DNA of 64,000 nt, taken from Thermoproteota archaeon (GTDB taxonomy: Archaea; Korarchaeota; JAOZGF01; JAOZFZ01). The stretch spans positions 62,001 through 126,000 of the forward strand of contig JAOZFT010000035.1 of assembly GCA_027492035.1 (NCBI GenBank). The letters run 5' to 3'. Below the pieces are notes generated by a model. That model searched no databases. It saw only the letters and a program-made list of their open reading frames with translations, and was not told the DNA's origin. A program made the position numbers and the translations under genes. Positions 16,590 to 25,781 of the stretch are shown in pieces. Each line of letters opens with the position of its first letter. Within the stretch, counting starts at the first letter, position 1.

Positions 16590-17882
16590 TTAAATTCTTT
16601 TCAATATCTTTTCCATTATTTCTTCATCTGGCAGTACTCCTTCTTTCGGCTCTATTAGTTTTTTCAGCCTTATCGGTACCCCATCCATTCTATAAGCTGT
16701 TCCTTCTGTTTCTATCCCTGCTAAAGCGCAAGGTATAACTACGTCAGCTGTTAAAGAGGTCATACTTATTTTCGGGTCAACAACTATTGTGGGTATCTGT
16801 GTTAAATACTTGGCTGCTGGTGAAGGGAACGTTGCAACAGGATCTGACGCCACTATCAACGCTGCATCTACCTCTCTGTTTACTAGTAAATTTACTGCCG
16901 CGTATTCTCCCGGGTTATATCTTGGGTACCCTCTTGTAAAGTCTACGGCGTATGGATACCCTGTTTGCCAAGCTAAAACCATCCCTGCCCCTTTAACATT
17001 GAAATGTCCCCTCATAGGTATTACAACAAATCTTGTGTATTTATGTAAGTCTCTTACAAGGTTAAGCGTCGCTATTATGTTATAGTGTTTTCCTCTACTC
17101 ATTGTTAACCCAAGTCCGAAAAATATTACTCCATACCTACAGTTCTTCATTTTCTCCACAAGTTCCTTTATTTTATTCATTGAGACTCCTGCAACTTCTT
17201 CTGCATTTATTTTAGCTCCATTTACCAATGCCCTGATTACTGATAGAAGTTCAAAGTCTTTTCCTGGAGTTATTTTTAGGAACATGTCCGCTAATTTAGT
17301 TGTTCTCGTCTCCCTTACATCAACCGCTACAATGTATCTTTCTTTTCTCCCCTTTTCTGTGTACATTCCTTTCGGAAAAACCGAATACCTTACAAAATGG
17401 TTTAAGTGAGCTTGTAAGGGGTTGCATCCCCAGAAAATAACTAAGTCTGACCTGTTTTTTATCTCTCCAAGGGTTGCATGGATTTCGCCGGTTTCTTGGA
17501 AAGCTACAACTGTAGGGGCATGGCAGACAGTGGCTGTTTGGTCAATTATTCCCCCCGTTTTTTCAGCTATTTCCACGCATTTTCTTTGTGTTTCACAAGT
17601 TGTTGAACTTAAACCATAAATTAAGGGTCTGTCAGCATTCCTTAATATTTCAGCAGCTTTCTTTATGCTTTCTTCTAAGCTCACCCTTTCATGTTTCCCG
17701 TTAATTTTCATCATTGGGTAAGGTACTCTGTCTCTGTTATAATTTACAAACCTGCTTCTTGAAACTGTACAAGCTTTACTTAACGGCCTTATTTCTCCGT
17801 TTTCAACTTCGATTTCCAAGTTGTCGCACAGGCAGCCGCAAAATGAACAAACTACATCTTTAAACACTTGCTTCATTTTCAT
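16590..17882 (-). CDS. fmdB: Formylmethanofuran dehydrogenase subunit B (Mo/W pterin catalytic subunit)
   Basis: A 430-residue molybdopterin oxidoreductase. The N-terminus has VCSFCGCLCDNLEIEV, giving the [4Fe-4S] ligands, and the segment ATVCHAPTVVAFQETGE contains the Cys expected to bind Mo or W (Cys rather than Sec). VDVRETRTTKLADM and VVIPCALAGIETEGTAYRMDG follow the family. It reduces CO2 to formate at the bis-pterin metal site, or the reverse. The gene lies 15 nt after fmdD, which supplies the second pterin-binding domain as a separate protein. AAGGTG just upstream of the ATG is the ribosome site. Confidence 0.93.
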   Translation of the reverse strand: MKMKQVFKDVVCSFCGCLCDNLEIEVENGEIRPLSKACTVSRSRFVNYNRDRVPYPMMKINGKHERVSLEESIKKAAEILRNADRPLIYGLSSTTCETQRKCVEIAEKTGGIIDQTATVCHAPTVVAFQETGEIHATLGEIKNRSDLVIFWGCNPLQAHLNHFVRYSVFPKGMYTEKGRKERYIVAVDVRETRTTKLADMFLKITPGKDFELLSVIRALVNGAKINAEEVAGVSMNKIKELVEKMKNCRYGVIFFGLGLTMSRGKHYNIIATLNLVRDLHKYTRFVVIPMRGHFNVKGAGMVLAWQTGYPYAVDFTRGYPRYNPGEYAAVNLLVNREVDAALIVASDPVATFPSPAAKYLTQIPTIVVDPKISMTSLTADVVIPCALAGIETEGTAYRMDGVPIRLKKLIEPKEGVLPDEEIMEKILKRI

Positions 17883-17897
17883 TAAACACCTTCCTCT

Positions 17898-18284
17898 TTA
17901 TTCATAGCCCTCAACTATTTCCTGAATAGTGAGAATTCTTTCACCTGATGCTTTATACACTTTAGCCTTTATTCCTTTAAAGGAAGGCATACTTATTCCT
18001 TCCGTATCCACGGGTGAAATTAAACTTGTCCAGGGACCGTAAGGCATGAAGATGATTCCGCGATCTATTTCCCTTGAAGCTTTACATTTCACAGCCACGG
18101 AACCGTACTCTGTTTCAACTTTCACAGTGTCTCCTTCCTTTACATTTATCTCACTCATGTCCTGTTGATTCATTTGGACAGTTGACAAGTGTTCAAAGTA
18201 TTCCTTTGAAGTTTTACCTATCTCTAAGGTTTCTCCTTGTTTATCTGTCCTCCCAGTTATCAAAACAGCTTCTAACTTCTTCAT
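17898..18284 (-). CDS. fmdD: Formylmethanofuran dehydrogenase subunit D (pterin dinucleotide-binding)
   Basis: A 128-residue molybdopterin dinucleotide-binding domain with VLITGRTDKQGE, INVKEGDTVKVETEYGSVAV and GIIFMPYGPWTSLI. It matches FmdD/FwdD and completes the pterin site of FmdB. I start at the ATG at 18284, which has GGTG six nt upstream and gives the usual MKK-LEAVLITGR opening; an in-frame ATG four codons earlier lacks a site. First gene of fmdDBA. A perfect inverted repeat lies about 30 nt upstream. No fmdE, fmdF polyferredoxin or fmdG is adjacent. Confidence 0.9.
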   Translation of the reverse strand: MKKLEAVLITGRTDKQGETLEIGKTSKEYFEHLSTVQMNQQDMSEINVKEGDTVKVETEYGSVAVKCKASREIDRGIIFMPYGPWTSLISPVDTEGISMPSFKGIKAKVYKASGERILTIQEIVEGYE

Positions 18285-18314
18285 TTGATTCACCATCCAG
18301 ATCTTAGAGGAAAA

Positions 18315-18331
18315 AAGGTTTTACAAACCTT
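18315..18331. promoter_or_regulatory. Inverted repeat upstream of fmdDBA, candidate operator
   Basis: AAGGTTT-TAC-AAACCTT is a perfect 7+3+7 inverted repeat 31 nt before the fmdD ATG. A possible TATA element (CTTAAATTTTA, minus strand) lies at about 18383-18394, which would put the transcript start near 18360 and the repeat in the early leader. Symmetry and position suit a dimeric regulator; an RNA hairpin is also possible. Confidence 0.45.
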
Positions 18332-18547
18332 CTCCTTAACGCGATTCCATTTTCAGCAGCTTATTCCCTAAACAAACTAAAATTTAAGTTAGATCTACTT
18401 TGCATGGGAACTTAAAAGCTTAAAAAATTTTACTTAATTTTCTTAACTCAGTCTTTCTTAATGGAATTTTTCCCAAACTTGTTCTTTGCTGGTATGTACT
18501 GGTAGATTAAGGTATTTCACCACAAATTACGTCTTGAAAGGTAATGA

Positions 18548-19510
18548 TTAAAGGAAGCTTATTGATTTCTTTATTGCTTCAGGATTTATTTTTCCTGCCC
18601 TGTAAACTTTGCCGTTCGCTTTGTTGAAAACTGTAATGGATGCTGGAGCGAAGAGGCTGACGTCCAGTTTGTAAAAATCGAAACCTGCTGCCTTATATGC
18701 TTCATAAAACAGTTTGCCATAGTCCTTTGATGTTGATGAGGGAGCTTTCTCCATTATGTCCCTCAACTTATCTTCATCAGAATAGTTTAGGATGTATTGG
18801 GTTTCTCCGCCATAGGAGAGTGAATCATTCCCCCTACTCATTGATTTTGTCGGGTCAGGATGGGTAGGCATTACAGGAGCTGAACCTGTCCCATGTAAAA
18901 CAGTTAAGGGGTCTAAACCCAAGAAATCAAGCCTGTAAAGGCCCGTTTCAACTATTCTCCCAGCTATCTGGGTTAAACCTGTTATACTTTTGTTTGAAAC
19001 AAGCACAAAATAAATGTTTTCGGGTTTAACATCACATTTCTCCTTAATAAGTTCAACAACTTGTTCATCAGGTTTCTTCTCAGTTTCAAGTACAAGTATT
19101 GCCACATCTGCTTCATCTTGATAGCCCAGTTTCTTAAAAAGCTTTTTCGGTTTCAAGGAAAGAGCTCGGGCAGGACCGGATCCTACGGCTGAAAAATTCT
19201 CTGTTTTAATGTTCCAGCCTGCAAGTTGGGAGGCAAGTAAAGCAATTGCTGGGTAATCAGTTAAAACATGAACAGTTGGAAGAGTTAATCCTCCGAAGTT
19301 TTTCTCGAAAAGTGAAGCCTTCCCAAGTCCACCTAAACATATTTCAGTCACTTTCAACCCTGTTAAATAACCCCCTTTTGCTTCAACACCGGCATCAATA
19401 ATTGTTGCTCCACTTCCAAGTTTCTCAACATACACATTAAAAAGGGAAGGGTTGTTAAGTATTTCTCTAACTATTTTAAGAGCTTCTTGGTTAACACTCA
19501 CTTTCTCCAT
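18548..19510 (-). CDS. mch: Methenyltetrahydromethanopterin cyclohydrolase
   Basis: A 320-residue protein matching Mch: VSVNQEALKIVREIL, GATIIDAGVEAKGGYLTGL, EICLGGLGKASL, VHVLTDYPAIALLASQ and MSRGNDSLSYGGETQY. It interconverts formyl-H4MPT and methenyl-H4MPT in the cytoplasm. The ATG at 19510 has AGGTG six nt upstream, better than the in-frame start seven codons earlier. It follows mtd by 41 nt and the two form an operon, with fmdDBA about 260 nt further downstream on the same strand. Confidence 0.93.
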   Translation of the reverse strand: MEKVSVNQEALKIVREILNNPSLFNVYVEKLGSGATIIDAGVEAKGGYLTGLKVTEICLGGLGKASLFEKNFGGLTLPTVHVLTDYPAIALLASQLAGWNIKTENFSAVGSGPARALSLKPKKLFKKLGYQDEADVAILVLETEKKPDEQVVELIKEKCDVKPENIYFVLVSNKSITGLTQIAGRIVETGLYRLDFLGLDPLTVLHGTGSAPVMPTHPDPTKSMSRGNDSLSYGGETQYILNYSDEDKLRDIMEKAPSSTSKDYGKLFYEAYKAAGFDFYKLDVSLFAPASITVFNKANGKVYRAGKINPEAIKKSISFL

Positions 19511-19551
19511 CCTTTTCACCTTTAGAGCCAAGGAAAAGAGAAAAGGTTTTT

Positions 19552-20391
19552 TTAGGTTTTTTCAGCCCTAGGCTTCTCAATTAATTTCCTTTTCATCAAA
19601 ATTGTTCCGTCATCATAATGGGGTCTTCTCTGTACACTATCACCATACTTCTCTATCTCCCTTGCTTCATCAGCTAACTTCCCAGCAAACCTCATCAATT
19701 CATGAGCTGCTGAAACAATTAAAGTATACTTTTTCCAATCCTTTTCAATAAAGCACCCCTTAACAGTTAAGTCAGCAACTTTTTCAGCCATAATGTAGGC
19801 TGCGTAAGCCTTTGATTCGGCATAGGGATTTATGAAACCTGCCTTCTTCAATGCTTTGTTAACCCTAACCTTTATTTTTGGCGGCTCAGGTTTCTTCCCT
19901 TGCTTAACTTCATCAATCATTCTATCTATTTCCTCATAGATTAAGTTAAGAACTCCTGTAATAGCTAAAACCTTGATTAAGTCGGTGTTGTAAAGACTCA
20001 TTTCCACAGGGTCTAGAAACTCCCTCCTAGCCCCTATCATCGAATCAGCTGAAACAAAAACATACCCTGCACCCATATCCTCGAATTCCTCAATAGCTTT
20101 CTCAGCTGGTTTATCAGAAACAACAACTACAGGAATCCCTGAATCAATAAGTTTCTTAACAGCCCCTTTAGGCCCTTTTAAAGCTGCGTTAGGTGAGGTT
20201 AGTATACAGAAGTCAGGTTTAGCTTCAATCATTAGAGGAACGTTTGCATCCACCCAATCCTTGGTGATTTTCGAACCTGTACCTATAGTCACTGTCTGAA
20301 TATCTTGCCTTTCAGCCCGTTCGTCAAGTAAAAACTCAATCAAAGCTGCTGAACCCAAACTGCCCAGTTTCATAAAACCGACTTTAACCAT
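19552..20391 (-). CDS. mtd: F420-dependent methylenetetrahydromethanopterin dehydrogenase
   Basis: A 279-residue protein matching Mtd: VKVGFMKLGSLGSAALIEF, VTIGTGSKITKDWVD, FCILTSPNAALKGPKGA, ISVSADSMIGARREFLDP-like region (VFVSADSMIGARREFLDP) and RRPHYDDG near the end. It oxidises methylene-H4MPT to methenyl-H4MPT with coenzyme F420. The ATG at 20391 with AGGTG eight nt upstream gives the normal length; the frame is open 57 codons further up but that part is AT-rich leader without family character. It is first in the mtd-mch pair. Its presence implies the cell makes F420. Confidence 0.93.
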   Translation of the reverse strand: MVKVGFMKLGSLGSAALIEFLLDERAERQDIQTVTIGTGSKITKDWVDANVPLMIEAKPDFCILTSPNAALKGPKGAVKKLIDSGIPVVVVSDKPAEKAIEEFEDMGAGYVFVSADSMIGARREFLDPVEMSLYNTDLIKVLAITGVLNLIYEEIDRMIDEVKQGKKPEPPKIKVRVNKALKKAGFINPYAESKAYAAYIMAEKVADLTVKGCFIEKDWKKYTLIVSAAHELMRFAGKLADEAREIEKYGDSVQRRPHYDDGTILMKRKLIEKPRAEKT

Positions 20392-20816
20392 TTCAAAACA
20401 CCTATTGTTTGAGGGGGAAGAATTGAAAATAAAAATCCTTTCCCTTTTTAAATTTTTTATTTGTTCAATTAAGAATGAAAGAAAAAAAGTCATTCCGTTG
20501 GTAAATTTAAAAGGGAAAGCCTTTTCTACAAAAGAAAAGGCTTCATTGTCCTTCAATGTCATTTAAGAAATGAAAATGGTAAAAATATTGAAAGGAAGCT
20601 GGCGAAACAGTGACCTTTTACTTTAATTAAAAAAGTGCAATTAATATGCAGCAATATTAAAATATTTTTACATAATCTTTGCTAACGGTTTTAAACATGT
20701 TTTTGCTTCTTTTGTTTTTTAGACTGTAGCGGCTTCTTTCAATTTTTGCGAAGCAAAGTTTTCTCAGCTTGTTTAAGTGCTAAAAATGGAGGAAGGGTGA
20801 GTTTGGGATTTTCCCT
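20392..20816. other. Upstream region of mtd
   Basis: About 425 bases between the TldE-like gene and mtd, both on the minus strand. It holds AT-rich sequence suitable for the mtd promoter (for example 20425-20445) and no convincing second gene. Confidence 0.45.
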
Positions 20817-22175
20817 TTATTTTGTGGGTTTTGTAAAATGTAGATTTTTTGCATAAATGATTGGGGTTAAAATTGGGGTTTGCATCTCCATCCACCAATG
20901 TAATGTTTGTTCTCTATCTTTTGTTAATCCTTCAATGTTCTCCATGAGATTTATCATGTTTTCACTTAACCTTAACCCCTTTACTGCATGTTTTATTTCT
21001 CCTTTCTCGACGTAATAAACTCCGTCTCTTGGGATGCTTGAGAAATCTCCTTGAGCATAGTTTTGGAAGCGTGTGTAGGTTGTATTTTTAATTATTAAAC
21101 CTCTCTTTATTTCTTCTATTAATTCGTTGTATTCCCTCTTTCCTGGTTCAATGACTAGGTTCCAGCTTCTTGGAATTATCCAACCTGCATTTGCAGTTGA
21201 TTCAGTGTTGAATTTTTTCGCTGTGATTCTGTTATGTAGGAAAGTGTTCAGTTTACCTTCTTTAATGATAGTGGTTTTTCTTGTTGGGTAGCCTTCGTAG
21301 TCAAATTTTATCGAGTTTAACCCTCCAGGCAGATTCCCTATGTCATGAATTGTAAGTTTTTTCGATGCTACCTTCTTCCCTATTTTGTTTGCGAAAAAGG
21401 AGTATCCCGCATCTACATAAAACGCTGATGAAGCCAAAGTTAAGTAATCAAGAAGTGTTCCTACTGCCGCTCTTCCCAGCACCGTATCATATTTTCCTTC
21501 CTTCAAAGTTTTAGAGTTTAAACTTAACACTGCATCCCTCCCTGCTTCTGAACCGGCTTTTTCAGGCTTGAAATCGTTTAAGTTTGTTGCGCATGTGTTT
21601 CCATGGCCTGCAGCATCTTTGTTAGCTAAAGCCCTCAAATCCAAAATTATTGCTGTAGATTTATATTCTGCTTCAACTTCGCTTGTAGTGGCTAAGTAAA
21701 TGTTCCTTGCTTCTATTTTTAAAGTTCCTGCTGTTCTTTCTGCGCCTTCATTTAAAGATGCATTTATTGCCTTTTCAACAATGTCTCCTGCTTCACTGGC
21801 CAAATTAGCTATTTTACTGTCGTAGCAATTCCTAACTTGTTTGTAACTTGAAGGAGGAGGCAGTTTAACATATTTTTCAACAGGATCTATAAGTTTCATC
21901 ATTTTCAATGAATCTTCCAATGTTCTCTCGATATTTCCTTTAGAAAATTCGCTGACCGCACAAATTACTTGTTTCTTTTCTTTAACTATTAAAACAGAGG
22001 CTTCTAAAGAATCCCATGTTTTAGAAATAGTTATTTTATTGTTTGCAAACCTTACTTGTCTACTTAAACTGGAGTTAATAACTACTGCCACTTCTTCAAC
22101 TCCCAACTTTAAGGCTTCCTTAATTATTTGTTCACAAATAGAAGCGTTGTCCAAACTTAAGGGTTTTTTCTTCAT
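20817..22175 (-). CDS. TldD/PmbA family protein (TldE-like)
   Basis: About 452 residues of the TldD/PmbA fold. Recognisable segments are VRFANNKITISKTWDS near the N-terminus, GRDAVLSLNSKTLKEGKYDTVLG in the middle (the family's pivot region) and GLNSIKFDYEGYPTRKTTIIKEGKLNTFLHNRITAKK. There is no HExxxH zinc motif, so it resembles the inactive partner TldE/PmbA rather than TldD. TldD-TldE pairs act as proteases on modified peptides; no TldD is in the window. The ATG at 22175 is preferred over a TTG ten codons upstream in T-rich sequence. Apparently monocistronic. Confidence 0.8.
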   Translation of the reverse strand: MKKKPLSLDNASICEQIIKEALKLGVEEVAVVINSSLSRQVRFANNKITISKTWDSLEASVLIVKEKKQVICAVSEFSKGNIERTLEDSLKMMKLIDPVEKYVKLPPPSSYKQVRNCYDSKIANLASEAGDIVEKAINASLNEGAERTAGTLKIEARNIYLATTSEVEAEYKSTAIILDLRALANKDAAGHGNTCATNLNDFKPEKAGSEAGRDAVLSLNSKTLKEGKYDTVLGRAAVGTLLDYLTLASSAFYVDAGYSFFANKIGKKVASKKLTIHDIGNLPGGLNSIKFDYEGYPTRKTTIIKEGKLNTFLHNRITAKKFNTESTANAGWIIPRSWNLVIEPGKREYNELIEEIKRGLIIKNTTYTRFQNYAQGDFSSIPRDGVYYVEKGEIKHAVKGLRLSENMINLMENIEGLTKDREQTLHWWMEMQTPILTPIIYAKNLHFTKPTK

Positions 22176-22326
22176 AATCTTCCACTTACCAACAAAAAAA
22201 AACAAGAAATGTGGATTAACTTAAGAATTTAAAATTTTTTTACCTATAAAAACACTTGACTCAAGCCAAAAACATTAGATATTTCCTAGATCAATTGAGG
22301 TTTTTCTGGTCAAGTTTTTAAATTGT

Positions 22327-24015
22327 TTAAGTTGCCCCTAAGAGAGAAAGGAGTTCTTTATTTTCAACGTAAACATATTTCAGTGTTGTCATTTCGAGAG
22401 GGAAATATTTTGCACCTGTTATTCCTGACCATTTCACTCCTCCCAGATTCGGAAGCTTAACATCTAAATACATATGGTCTTCACTGTTGATAAGCACTCC
22501 CCCAGATTCTATCATTGTAGCGAAAATTTTTTGCACCTCTTCATTTGAAGAAAGAAGCGAGGCTCTTAAACCATATTTTGAACGATTTGCAAGTTCAATT
22601 GCTTCCTTTATTTTTCTAGCCTTTTGTACTGTTAGAATCGGGTAAAATGGTTCTGTTTCAGGCTTTGCAAGAATCATTTCTGGTTTGATTTCAGTAATTA
22701 CTGTAGGCGCCAAGAACATTCCTGCTTCATCTCTCTCTCCTAAGTAATTTATTCTGTACCCTCCTGTAAGGATTTTTGCTCCTTTACCTACTGCATCCCT
22801 TATTGCTTTTTCAGCTCTTTGCATTACTGTTGGAGGCAATACAGCTAAATCTGTCTCTGGATTAGAAGGTAAACCTGGCTTATATTTACTTGCTTCCTCA
22901 ACCAACTTCTCAATAAATTCCTCAGCTATGTATTCATCAAGAATTAATCTTTTTATTGACATGCAAAATTGGCCAGAACCTAAAAATCTGTATTTAGCCA
23001 CGTACTTGACTGCTTTTTCAATATCTACATCTCTCCAGACAATGCATGGGTCGCTGCCTGCAAGTTCAGGCAGGAACTTCTTACCTCTCTTAACGGTTTC
23101 AGCCATAAGTTGTAAACCTATCTGGCTTCTGCCGTAAAAAACTATCCCTCCAACTCTTTCATCCTTTATCAACAAATCAATAATTTTTTGTCCAGGAACA
23201 GTTACTACACTGAAAGTTTCCCCCACTCCCCATTCCTCCATCACCTCAGCGAACAATGTTCCTAAATGAATAGTGGAACATGGGTTTTGACTTGGTGGTT
23301 TAACTATTGTGGAGTTACCGGAAAGCATTGAGGAAATTGTTGCGAACAAACCTAAACCTATCGCTGCATTGTAAGGGGAGAAAATAGTTAGAACACCGTA
23401 TGGCTGCCTTAAAAGAAATATCATTCCTTTTCCCGTCTCGGTAGATAACCCTTTCTCCTCGATTAATGAACCAAACCATTCAAGCAAGTTTGTTTCAAAG
23501 GATTTCTTTATGGCTGAAAACTCCCAATCGAAAACTTTCAAAGGTTTCCCTTCAGCTATTGAAATTTCTTTAAAGAGGTTCTTATCCTTAATTATCTTCT
23601 TACCCACTTCACGCAGCAAATCAATCCTTTCTTGAATAGTTAAACCTTCTGCTGGTTCACCGAATTTTTCAGACCTGTAAAGCTTGTTCTTATGGATATA
23701 GGCACTTGATAAGGCTTCGTTTAAATCTTTTAGTGAAGCTAAAGAATATTTCGCGTAAATTGTTTCCTCCAACCTGTTTTCTTCAATTCTTGGTTTACCA
23801 TGCACCTTCATGTACTTCTTTATGTAAAGTAGGTTTGCGTTACTGTTCCTAATTAACGTAATAAGTTTAGTTGGTACTTTGCTGAGAAAAGTTTTTTTTA
23901 GGGCGTAAGCAATCATTAAACCTGGTTCCTTAATGACCTTTTCCAAGTTTAACTGGTAACCGTAAACTCCAGTATCTATGCTTTTCGACCCTACAATCAA
24001 AGGGAAATTTTTCAT
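22327..24015 (-). CDS. Aldehyde dehydrogenase family protein with N-terminal extension
   Basis: A 562-residue protein. Residues about 130-550 are an NAD(P)-dependent aldehyde dehydrogenase: QPYGVLTIFSPYNAAIG, the glutamate of ELAGSDP and the catalytic cysteine in FLGSGQFCMSIKR. The first 110 or so residues are extra compared with a standard 480-residue enzyme and I do not recognise them. The ATG overlaps the acyl-CoA synthetase stop in ATGA. In this operon it probably oxidises a fatty or branched aldehyde to the acid used by the synthetase, or acts as an acyl-CoA reductase in reverse. The cofactor cannot be told. Confidence 0.8.
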   Translation of the reverse strand: MKNFPLIVGSKSIDTGVYGYQLNLEKVIKEPGLMIAYALKKTFLSKVPTKLITLIRNSNANLLYIKKYMKVHGKPRIEENRLEETIYAKYSLASLKDLNEALSSAYIHKNKLYRSEKFGEPAEGLTIQERIDLLREVGKKIIKDKNLFKEISIAEGKPLKVFDWEFSAIKKSFETNLLEWFGSLIEEKGLSTETGKGMIFLLRQPYGVLTIFSPYNAAIGLGLFATISSMLSGNSTIVKPPSQNPCSTIHLGTLFAEVMEEWGVGETFSVVTVPGQKIIDLLIKDERVGGIVFYGRSQIGLQLMAETVKRGKKFLPELAGSDPCIVWRDVDIEKAVKYVAKYRFLGSGQFCMSIKRLILDEYIAEEFIEKLVEEASKYKPGLPSNPETDLAVLPPTVMQRAEKAIRDAVGKGAKILTGGYRINYLGERDEAGMFLAPTVITEIKPEMILAKPETEPFYPILTVQKARKIKEAIELANRSKYGLRASLLSSNEEVQKIFATMIESGGVLINSEDHMYLDVKLPNLGGVKWSGITGAKYFPLEMTTLKYVYVENKELLSLLGAT

Positions 24016-25745
24016 TTTAAGCCCTCTCCACCTCTCATTTTTCGGGCAGCTTCTTCCCTAAGTACTCTACGTAAAATTTTTCCAACCATGTTTTTCTTAA
24101 GCTGCTTCCTAAATTCCACTTTCTTCGGTACTTTGAAAGGGGCCAATCTCACTTTGCACCAGTCGATAATATCTTTCTCGGTTGCTTTCGCTCCCTCCTT
24201 CAAAACAACATAAGCCTTAATTATTTGGCCTACAGTTTCAGTAGGCACTCCTACTACGCAGGCTTCTTTAACTGAAGGGTGACTATAAATAACGTTTTCG
24301 ATTTCCTTTGGAAAAACAGAGTATCCCTTATATTTTATCATGTCTTTCTTTCTTTCCATTATATAAAGGAAACCTTCATCATCGAGTTTACCTATGTCTC
24401 CTGTTCTTAACCAAATTTTTCCGTTTATCTCAACCAATGCTTCATTGTTTCTTTCAGGGTCGTTCAAGTACCCTTTCATTACTTGCGGCCCGTGTACAAG
24501 AATTTCACCTACTTCACCAAGTTCAAGGAACTTGTTTTCTTCAGGATCCGCTATGGCCACAGTGGTTCCAGGTAAAGGAACGCCTGCAGTGCTTGGTTTC
24601 CTTAATTCTTTCCAGGGAGGATTAATACATACTGCAGGCCCTGCCTCTGTTAAACCGTAACCTTCAACAATAATTGAACCTGTCATTTCTTCAAATTTTC
24701 TTTGTACTTCACTCGGTAAAACATCTGCAGCACAAATGCATACTTTCAACTTCTTTAAGTTGTACTTTTGAACTTTTCCGTAGTTAGCTAATAAATTATA
24801 AATGGTGGGTACCCCTGCAAACAAGGCTGCTTTATATTTACTTAATTTTTCTAAAACTTCTTTTGTTTCAAATTTTGGAAGCAGCACTACACTTATTCCA
24901 CTGTACAAGGCTGTTAACAACTGTATACAGCCAAAACTGTGAAAAATAGGTAAAACCAAGACTGTGGATTCTTTTTTCTCGATTAAAGGCGGTAAAACCC
25001 ATTTGTTGATCTGGATAACATTGGCTAAGACGTTGTAATGGGTAAGTAAAACCCCTTTAGGCGTACCTGTAGTTCCTCCAGTGAATAAAAGCAGTGCAAC
25101 ATCTTCTTTGGGATTATTTTTTAAAAAAACAGGTGTAGGTTTATTTTTAAGTAATTCATTGAAGAAATAAATGTTCCTTCCATGTTTAACTTTTCTAGTG
25201 GGTACTTTCCTAAACAGTTTACCTAGGAAACCTTTAAATGGAGGAAGAAATTCTGTTAGACACGTATATATAACGCTGAGCTTCTGCTCCTTTTCTGAAA
25301 TCTCTCTTTCCAAATTTTCCACTTTATCTTCGAAAATATCCAGCGAAACCAAAAACTTTGCTTTAGATGCTTTAACTATATATTTAATTTCTCTTACTGT
25401 GTAAAGGGGGTTAATGGGTAAAACTGCTCCTCCTGCCTTCAATACCCCAAACAAAGCTATAACAAATTGGGGACAGTTGGGAAGTAAAACGCCTACAACA
25501 TCCCCTTTTTCCATGCCAAGTTTATCTTTTAAACCTGAAGCAAGCCTCCAAGCTAAGTCCTTTATCTCCAAATAAGAAATTTTCTTTCCAAAGAAATACA
25601 CTGCAGGGAAATCTTTGTATTTTTCAGCTCCCTCCTCCAAAACGCTAAAAAGCGGTTTGTTTGGTACTTTAACGTCAGGAGTTGCGTTTCCTCCATACTT
25701 TGTCAACCAAGGTTTTGATTTAATGTAGTCGGGAACTTTACTCAT
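24012..25745 (-). CDS. Long-chain acyl-CoA synthetase (AMP-forming)
   Basis: A 577-residue ANL-superfamily ligase with the phosphate-binding loop LLFTGGTTGTPKGVLLTH, VEGYGLTEAGPAVC, LRTGDIGKLDDEGFLYI, ERKKDMIKYKGY and a C-terminal lysine region KKNMVGKILRR. It activates a carboxylic acid to acyl-AMP and then acyl-CoA, probably a fatty acid given its neighbours. GAGGT lies close before the ATG. It is between an acyl-CoA dehydrogenase (36 nt upstream) and an aldehyde dehydrogenase (overlapping), which together form a fatty-acyl activation and oxidation operon. Confidence 0.88.
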   Translation of the reverse strand: MSKVPDYIKSKPWLTKYGGNATPDVKVPNKPLFSVLEEGAEKYKDFPAVYFFGKKISYLEIKDLAWRLASGLKDKLGMEKGDVVGVLLPNCPQFVIALFGVLKAGGAVLPINPLYTVREIKYIVKASKAKFLVSLDIFEDKVENLEREISEKEQKLSVIYTCLTEFLPPFKGFLGKLFRKVPTRKVKHGRNIYFFNELLKNKPTPVFLKNNPKEDVALLLFTGGTTGTPKGVLLTHYNVLANVIQINKWVLPPLIEKKESTVLVLPIFHSFGCIQLLTALYSGISVVLLPKFETKEVLEKLSKYKAALFAGVPTIYNLLANYGKVQKYNLKKLKVCICAADVLPSEVQRKFEEMTGSIIVEGYGLTEAGPAVCINPPWKELRKPSTAGVPLPGTTVAIADPEENKFLELGEVGEILVHGPQVMKGYLNDPERNNEALVEINGKIWLRTGDIGKLDDEGFLYIMERKKDMIKYKGYSVFPKEIENVIYSHPSVKEACVVGVPTETVGQIIKAYVVLKEGAKATEKDIIDWCKVRLAPFKVPKKVEFRKQLKKNMVGKILRRVLREEAARKMRGGEGLK

Positions 25746-25781
25746 TTACAACCTCTCCCTTTTTTCTTTTTTGAATTTCTT

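Noticed and set aside
20392-20562. A 57-residue N-terminal extension of Mtd
   Set aside because: The ATG at 20391 has AGGTG and gives the normal Mtd length; the extension is AT-rich and lacks family similarity.
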